A stretch of 17,740 nt of DNA from Promethearchaeota archaeon. GTDB lineage: Archaea > Asgardarchaeota > Lokiarchaeia > Sigynarchaeales > SOKP01. A program made the position numbers and the translations under genes. Below, one piece after another: positions 13,821-17,740 of the stretch. The notes under the pieces were generated by a model that saw only the letters and a list, made by a program, of their open reading frames with translations, was not told the DNA's origin and made no database searches. Position 1 is the stretch's first letter. Each line of letters begins with the position of its first letter. The stretch lies in the NCBI GenBank assembly GCA_030668025.1, contig DAOUUT010000040.1:1-17740 (forward strand), in the 5' to 3' direction.

Positions 13821-15721
13821 TGGATTGGTTTGGTTACACGGGAAATATACTCGATATTGATTTAACGGAAAATAGAGTGTCCGTCATTAAAGAAGATGTC
13901 AGAGATCTTAAAAAGTTCATTGGTGGATTCGGAATTAATTGTAAACTTTTTGCTGATCGATTCAAACCGTTAACGGATCCATTTTCATCAAAAAATTTAA
14001 TAATATTTGGAACTGGCCCCTTAGTAGGAACTATTGTACCTGGTTCTTCTCGAACCGTAGCAATTTCAAAATTTCCGGCGACCGGAGCCGTTGCTAATTC
14101 TTGCGGAAGTATGAGTTTTGCGTTTAACTTGAAGCAAGCGGGATTTGATCATATAATTATAACTGGAAAATCAGAAAAACCAGTATATTTACTTATATCT
14201 GACGATCATGTGGAATTATGTAAAGCTAAAGTAATATGGGGTAAAGATATTGTTGAAACAACTAATTTTTTAAAGAAAAAACATGGTTCAAGTGGAGTAA
14301 TTGCTATTGGACAAGCGGGAGAAAATCTTGTTAAATCTTCGATGACGCTAATAGATAAAACCTCAACTTTAGGGCGTGGGGGCCTCGGAGCAATTATGGG
14401 GTCTAAAAACCTTAAAGCTATTTTGACACAAGGGACAAAAGGGATTCCAATAGCAGAACCAAAAAAGTTTAATATACTTTATAAAAGTCTTATTGAGCGC
14501 ATTCGTAAATATCCTCATAGAGATTCGTGGATTGAATTGGGGATGTTAAGAAGTTTGCCAGTTGGCATGTTCTTAACCGCAAAAGGTCAAAAGAAAAAAG
14601 CCCGTCAATGTAGCGATAGGATGTATTTAAAAAAAATGAAAAAAAGACGTATTGCTTGTCCATCTTGTCCTATGGCTGATAAAGATATTCTTGAAATACG
14701 TGAAGGAGAATATAGCGGTTTGATTAATTACACATCCTCAATAATTAACCCCTTAATGATGTTTACTGTAGATGGGTTAGACACATACGACCAAGCAATA
14801 AAAGCGTTTGATCTAATAAGTAGATATGGATTGGACTCATTAACTATGACCGCACTATTCGAATTTATAAGTAAAATGAATGAACGAGATATCCTCACCA
14901 ATGAAAAATTAGGTATTGAATGGAAGCAGGATTATAATACTTTTAATCATCTAATTGAGATAACAGCAAAAAGAGAAGGATTCGGGGATTTATTAGCAGA
15001 TGGGTGGAAAAAATTGGCTGAGCAAAATAACACAATCTCAAACGAAATGCTTACGGTGAAAGGCTTAGATGTTATATTCGAACCTAGGTTTTTACGATTA
15101 GGAACAATGGAATTCGAACAAGTAGTAAATCCTAAAGGTGCTCATGTAGCTTCGGGGGGATCACCAACTTATGTTGGCGCTGGGGGAACTCCGGATAAAA
15201 TGAAAAGCCATTTTAATCGGATGGGCATCCCCGAAACTGCTTTCTCTAGAATATTTACTCCACCCAAAAAAGAAATGGGCGTAAATGTTGGACGACTAAC
15301 GAGATACTCTGAAGATTGGTACACTGTTCTAACTTCTCTAGGATTGTGCGCTAGAACTCAAATGAATAGATTTTTTAGTTTAGAATTAGTTACTGATTTA
15401 TATAATTTAATTACTGGGTTCAATTTGCATCAAGACGAATTAAGGCTATCGGCTGAACGTTCTTGGAATTTATTGAAGTTAATGAATTTAAAGGAAGGTT
15501 TTTCTCGAAAGGACGATAAATTCCCTAGCGGATGGTTTAAACCATTAAAGATTGGAGAAAATGTACTTAAATTCCAAGACTTTTATGGTGAAGTAATTAT
15601 TACTCAAGATATTGCCAATCAATTATTGGATGATTATTATGATGAGCGTGGTTGGGATAAAAAAAATGGTAATCCAACTAAAGCAAAAATAAATGATCTT
15701 GAATTGAAGAGTTTTATTTGA
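13820..15721 (+). CDS. aor: Aldehyde ferredoxin oxidoreductase family protein, divergent Fe-S ligands
   Basis: This 633-residue tungsto/molybdo-bispterin enzyme family oxidises aldehydes to acids with ferredoxin as acceptor. Typical parts: an N-terminal domain with GYTGNILDIDLT and an FGTGPLVGTIVPGSSR pterin-binding stretch (about 63-78), RGGLGAIMGSKNLKAI (186-201), GLDSLTM (about 338-344) and SLGLC (Cys510). Two deviations are visible. The 4Fe-4S motif is CPSCPMAD (Cys280, Cys283, Asp287), where the family has CxxCxxxC, so the third ligand is Asp. The DxxGLC pterin motif reads TSLGLC, with Thr505 for Asp. The gene has a strong Shine-Dalgarno (GGAGG, 13804-13808) and overlaps the ferredoxin stop. 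It ends in TGA. The substrate is unknown; the changes suggest a distinct subfamily. Confidence 0.92.
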   Translation: MDWFGYTGNILDIDLTENRVSVIKEDVRDLKKFIGGFGINCKLFADRFKPLTDPFSSKNLIIFGTGPLVGTIVPGSSRTVAISKFPATGAVANSCGSMSFAFNLKQAGFDHIIITGKSEKPVYLLISDDHVELCKAKVIWGKDIVETTNFLKKKHGSSGVIAIGQAGENLVKSSMTLIDKTSTLGRGGLGAIMGSKNLKAILTQGTKGIPIAEPKKFNILYKSLIERIRKYPHRDSWIELGMLRSLPVGMFLTAKGQKKKARQCSDRMYLKKMKKRRIACPSCPMADKDILEIREGEYSGLINYTSSIINPLMMFTVDGLDTYDQAIKAFDLISRYGLDSLTMTALFEFISKMNERDILTNEKLGIEWKQDYNTFNHLIEITAKREGFGDLLADGWKKLAEQNNTISNEMLTVKGLDVIFEPRFLRLGTMEFEQVVNPKGAHVASGGSPTYVGAGGTPDKMKSHFNRMGIPETAFSRIFTPPKKEMGVNVGRLTRYSEDWYTVLTSLGLCARTQMNRFFSLELVTDLYNLITGFNLHQDELRLSAERSWNLLKLMNLKEGFSRKDDKFPSGWFKPLKIGENVLKFQDFYGEVIITQDIANQLLDDYYDERGWDKKNGNPTKAKINDLELKSFI

Positions 15722-16050
15722 TATGAAATAAAATTTTATTTAATCATAATTTCCATTCTCTTATATTAGGTTGTTTTACTTTGTTTGATCTTATTTTGTA
15801 TTGACATTTTAATATCTTTAGTGATATTATTTACTATTAATCTCATTTGGATATATATCCCAGATCTCTACTAAACCCCTCACCAATTTCTTTTGATATT
15901 TTTTGAATTAAATATACAATCTACACTTAAAAGAAAATACACAATTTTCTTAGAATGAATATTTGATAGTCCTTTTTTTGTAAAATTATAAAAATCTATT
16001 TCATTTTAATTTTAATAAGCAAGTATAGAAATTTGATGATCTAAATAACT
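15722..16050. other. Non-coding A+T-rich gap
   Basis: This 329-base spacer runs between aor and the VTC gene. A perfect 16-nt A/T palindrome at 15726-15741 (AAATAAAATTTTATTT) just after the aor stop may help end transcription. T-rich tracts follow, including a T7 run near 15973. I saw no ORF with family resemblance on either strand and no RNA gene. Confidence 0.5.
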
Positions 16051-16815
16051 ATTAATCGATTTGAGTTAAAATATATCATTTCATTGATGGAAAGAGATAA
16101 AATTTTAAAAGAAATAACTCCATTTATGGAACTTGATAAATACATCAAAAATAACCATAGTTATGAAGTAAGAAGTTTATATTTTGACTCTCCTTTTGGA
16201 AAATCTTATTATAGAAAGAAAAATGGTGTAAATATTAGAGTAAAATTTAGAATTCGGTATTATCCAGATTTTTTTGATAATATAGAGGAGGACTATGTTT
16301 ATGTTGAACTTAAAAAAAGAGTAAATGAAACCTTTTCAAAAAAACGAATTAAAGTACCTTTGAATAATGTTTTTAAAATTATTAATAATAAAAATCAAGA
16401 AGCAAGAAATTTTTCTAGAAGTCTTTCACCTCAAAATAAAAAAGTTCTAAACGAAATATGGTTTAATTATAACAGATTTCATTTAAAACCAGTTAATTTT
16501 ATCTGCTATAAAAGGCAAGCTTTTAATACTGAATTCGTATCGAAATTTAGAATTACATTTGATACAAATTTAAGGGTTCGAAATTATAATTTTAATTTTC
16601 ATGATGGCAAAGGTTCCTATTATATTAAATCTCCAAATTTATGTATTATGGAAATAAAATTCAATAAATATATCCCAAAATGGGCCATCAATATTGTACA
16701 AGGAAACAATGTGGTTAGAGATAAGATGTCTAAATTTGTTAGTGGAGCTGAAAAAGTAGATATCAAATACCAACTTTCCCGGCAAAAGAAGATATTTAAT
16801 GTTATGATTAGATGA
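16051..16815 (+). CDS. VTC-domain polyphosphate polymerase, non-standard start
   Basis: VTC-domain proteins make polyphosphate from nucleoside triphosphate inside a basic tunnel. The body shows YEVRSLYFDSPFG, RVKFRIRYYP, YVELKKRVNETFSKKR, ICYKRQAF, FRITFDTNLRVR and IMEIKFNKYIPKW, the basic and acidic strand motifs of that fold. Standard starts are TTG 16084 or ATG 16087, but in-frame codons just upstream encode NRFELKYIIS. That is the conserved first strand (RFExKYxIS) needed in the tunnel. The frame upstream is open only to TAA 16042-16044 and holds no ATG, GTG or TTG, so translation would begin at ATT 16051 or ATA 16045. I use 16051 (254 residues). Alternatives are a truncated protein or a sequencing error. 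The DUF4956 gene follows, as is usual for this family. Confidence 0.8.
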   Translation: MNRFELKYIISLMERDKILKEITPFMELDKYIKNNHSYEVRSLYFDSPFGKSYYRKKNGVNIRVKFRIRYYPDFFDNIEEDYVYVELKKRVNETFSKKRIKVPLNNVFKIINNKNQEARNFSRSLSPQNKKVLNEIWFNYNRFHLKPVNFICYKRQAFNTEFVSKFRITFDTNLRVRNYNFNFHDGKGSYYIKSPNLCIMEIKFNKYIPKWAINIVQGNNVVRDKMSKFVSGAEKVDIKYQLSRQKKIFNVMIR

Positions 16816-16926
16816 ATTTGCTTTATTTAAAATTCTCAATTATCTAAACAAATTGATTTTTAATTGATTTAACCTTTATACTAAATTGTATAAACTTTAT
16901 TTTAGATAATTTCTTAAAAGAATACA

Positions 16927-17679
16927 ATGGCGATTGACGATTTTATTAAAAGATTTTTAGAAGATTCATTTATATTATATGGAGTTGAATTTGATCTTAT
17001 AGATGTTATAATTGTGCTATTTTGGAGTATTGTATTATCCTTTATAATAGCAATAACATATAGGGGGACTCATAGAAGTGTATCATATTCACATAATTTT
17101 ACTCAAACTTTAGTGTTATTAGGAATAATTGTCAGTATAATAATGTTAATAATCGGATCAAATATAGCACGAGCTTTTACATTGGTTGGTGCTTTATCTA
17201 TTGTCAGATTTCGGAGTGCTATAAAAGATGCTCGAGATTTAGGTTTTATTTTCTTTACTATGGCAATGGGCATGGCATGTGGAATCAGATTTTATCCTAT
17301 AGCAATGTTGTTAACCATTACAGGCTGTCTATTAATGTATCTCATGACTATTACAAAATTTGGACAAAAATATTTAACTCAAGATCTTTTAGAAATGAAT
17401 TTTCCTAAATCAAAAGATTATTTTGAATTCTTAAGTACTATTTTTACTCAACATTTAAAGTATTACTCTCTTTTGAGCGTTAGTTCTATTGATGATGAAA
17501 ACAATCGATTAAGTTTTATTATAACATTTAAAAGCCCTAAATTATCGTTAATAAAAAAAAGAAGAGAAATTTTTAAAGATTCGATGAAAACTAAATCATC
17601 ACTACTCTCAAAAATTCAAGAGAAGGAATTTATTTCTGATATCAAATTAATCGAAGGAAATTCTGCTGAAGAATTATAG
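16927..17679 (+). CDS. DUF4956 membrane protein
   Basis: This 250-residue protein has hydrophobic segments at about 24-44, 60-78, 82-94 and 105-142, then a cytosolic C-terminal region of about 105 residues. The family signature LVGALSIVRFRSAIKDARD is at 86-104, with FIFFTMAMGMACG directly after it. DUF4956 genes are commonly next to VTC-domain polyphosphate polymerases, as here (111 nt downstream). The pair may synthesise polyphosphate and anchor or export it at the membrane, with the Arg/Lys/Asp motif near the membrane face. The biochemical role of DUF4956 is not established. Start ATG 16927 has no clear Shine-Dalgarno, and the gap to the VTC gene contains TATA-like stretches, so it may have its own promoter. 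Confidence 0.9.
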   Translation: MAIDDFIKRFLEDSFILYGVEFDLIDVIIVLFWSIVLSFIIAITYRGTHRSVSYSHNFTQTLVLLGIIVSIIMLIIGSNIARAFTLVGALSIVRFRSAIKDARDLGFIFFTMAMGMACGIRFYPIAMLLTITGCLLMYLMTITKFGQKYLTQDLLEMNFPKSKDYFEFLSTIFTQHLKYYSLLSVSSIDDENNRLSFIITFKSPKLSLIKKRREIFKDSMKTKSSLLSKIQEKEFISDIKLIEGNSAEEL

Positions 17680-17740
17680 TAGATTTAATATAAAATGTGA
17701 GGTTTTGTTGAATAAAATTAATAAATCCCCCAAAAATGGA

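Noticed and set aside
15722..16050. A hidden small gene or RNA in the gap before the VTC gene
   Set aside because: All frames are short and low-complexity, and no G+C-rich folded segment stands out from the A+T-rich background.

Overview
The window reads as a fragment of an Asgard archaeal genome, most likely of the Lokiarchaeota/Promethearchaeota type. This is inferred from very A+T-rich DNA, archaeal versions of central enzymes (AMP phosphorylase, aldehyde ferredoxin oxidoreductase, HdrA), a longin-like small protein, a TPR-plus-beta-sandwich protein, and above all a selenocysteine operon whose 3' UTR holds a stem-loop with a eukaryote-type SECIS core. No phage, IS element, CRISPR array, rRNA or tRNA was recognised.

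Layout. 1-108: 3' end of a gene resembling the C-terminus of histidyl-tRNA synthetase. 182-1314: two overlapping uncharacterised genes. 1355-2852: a membrane-anchored TlpA-like thioredoxin followed by a CcdA-type thiol electron transporter. 2939-3175: decayed remnant of an acyltransferase/condensation-like gene that runs into a copied 30-nt piece of the 1-108 gene end. 3200-3951 (minus): longin-like protein and a small membrane protein. 3952-4378: non-coding, with a chimeric repeat scar. 4379-4723: small cytosolic thioredoxin. 5016-5936: pyrF. 5947-6384 (minus): four-helix membrane protein. 6599-9044: hdrA and vhuD/mvhD, each with two in-frame UGA codons at conserved cysteine positions, followed by the SECIS-like element at 9077-9131. 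9301-10608: TPR/beta-sandwich protein. 10623-11762 (minus): M24 aminopeptidase. 11912-13450: AMP phosphorylase. 13575-15721: ferredoxin plus a divergent aldehyde ferredoxin oxidoreductase. 16051-17679: VTC-domain polyphosphate polymerase and its usual partner, a DUF4956 membrane protein.

The most striking system is the selenoprotein operon. Ordinary ORF calling breaks hdrA into three pieces and vhuD into pieces because UGA is read as stop. UGA is a genuine stop elsewhere in the window (pyrF, aor and the VTC gene all end in UGA), so the four internal UGAs must be recoded locally. All four sit where homologues carry redox or Fe-S cysteines. One SECIS-like hairpin after vhuD is the only candidate element I could find for both cistrons. 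Lokiarchaeota have been described as having selenoproteins with multiple Sec residues and eukaryote-like SECIS elements, so the class is known. The one-element, two-cistron, four-UGA arrangement and the alternative A/T hairpin that would destroy the SECIS base are the points worth testing.

Other themes are thiol-disulphide chemistry (TlpA-like, CcdA, thioredoxin), nucleotide metabolism (pyrF, AMP phosphorylase), tungsten-type aldehyde oxidation with an odd Fe-S ligand set, and polyphosphate synthesis with a VTC gene that seems to lack a standard start codon.
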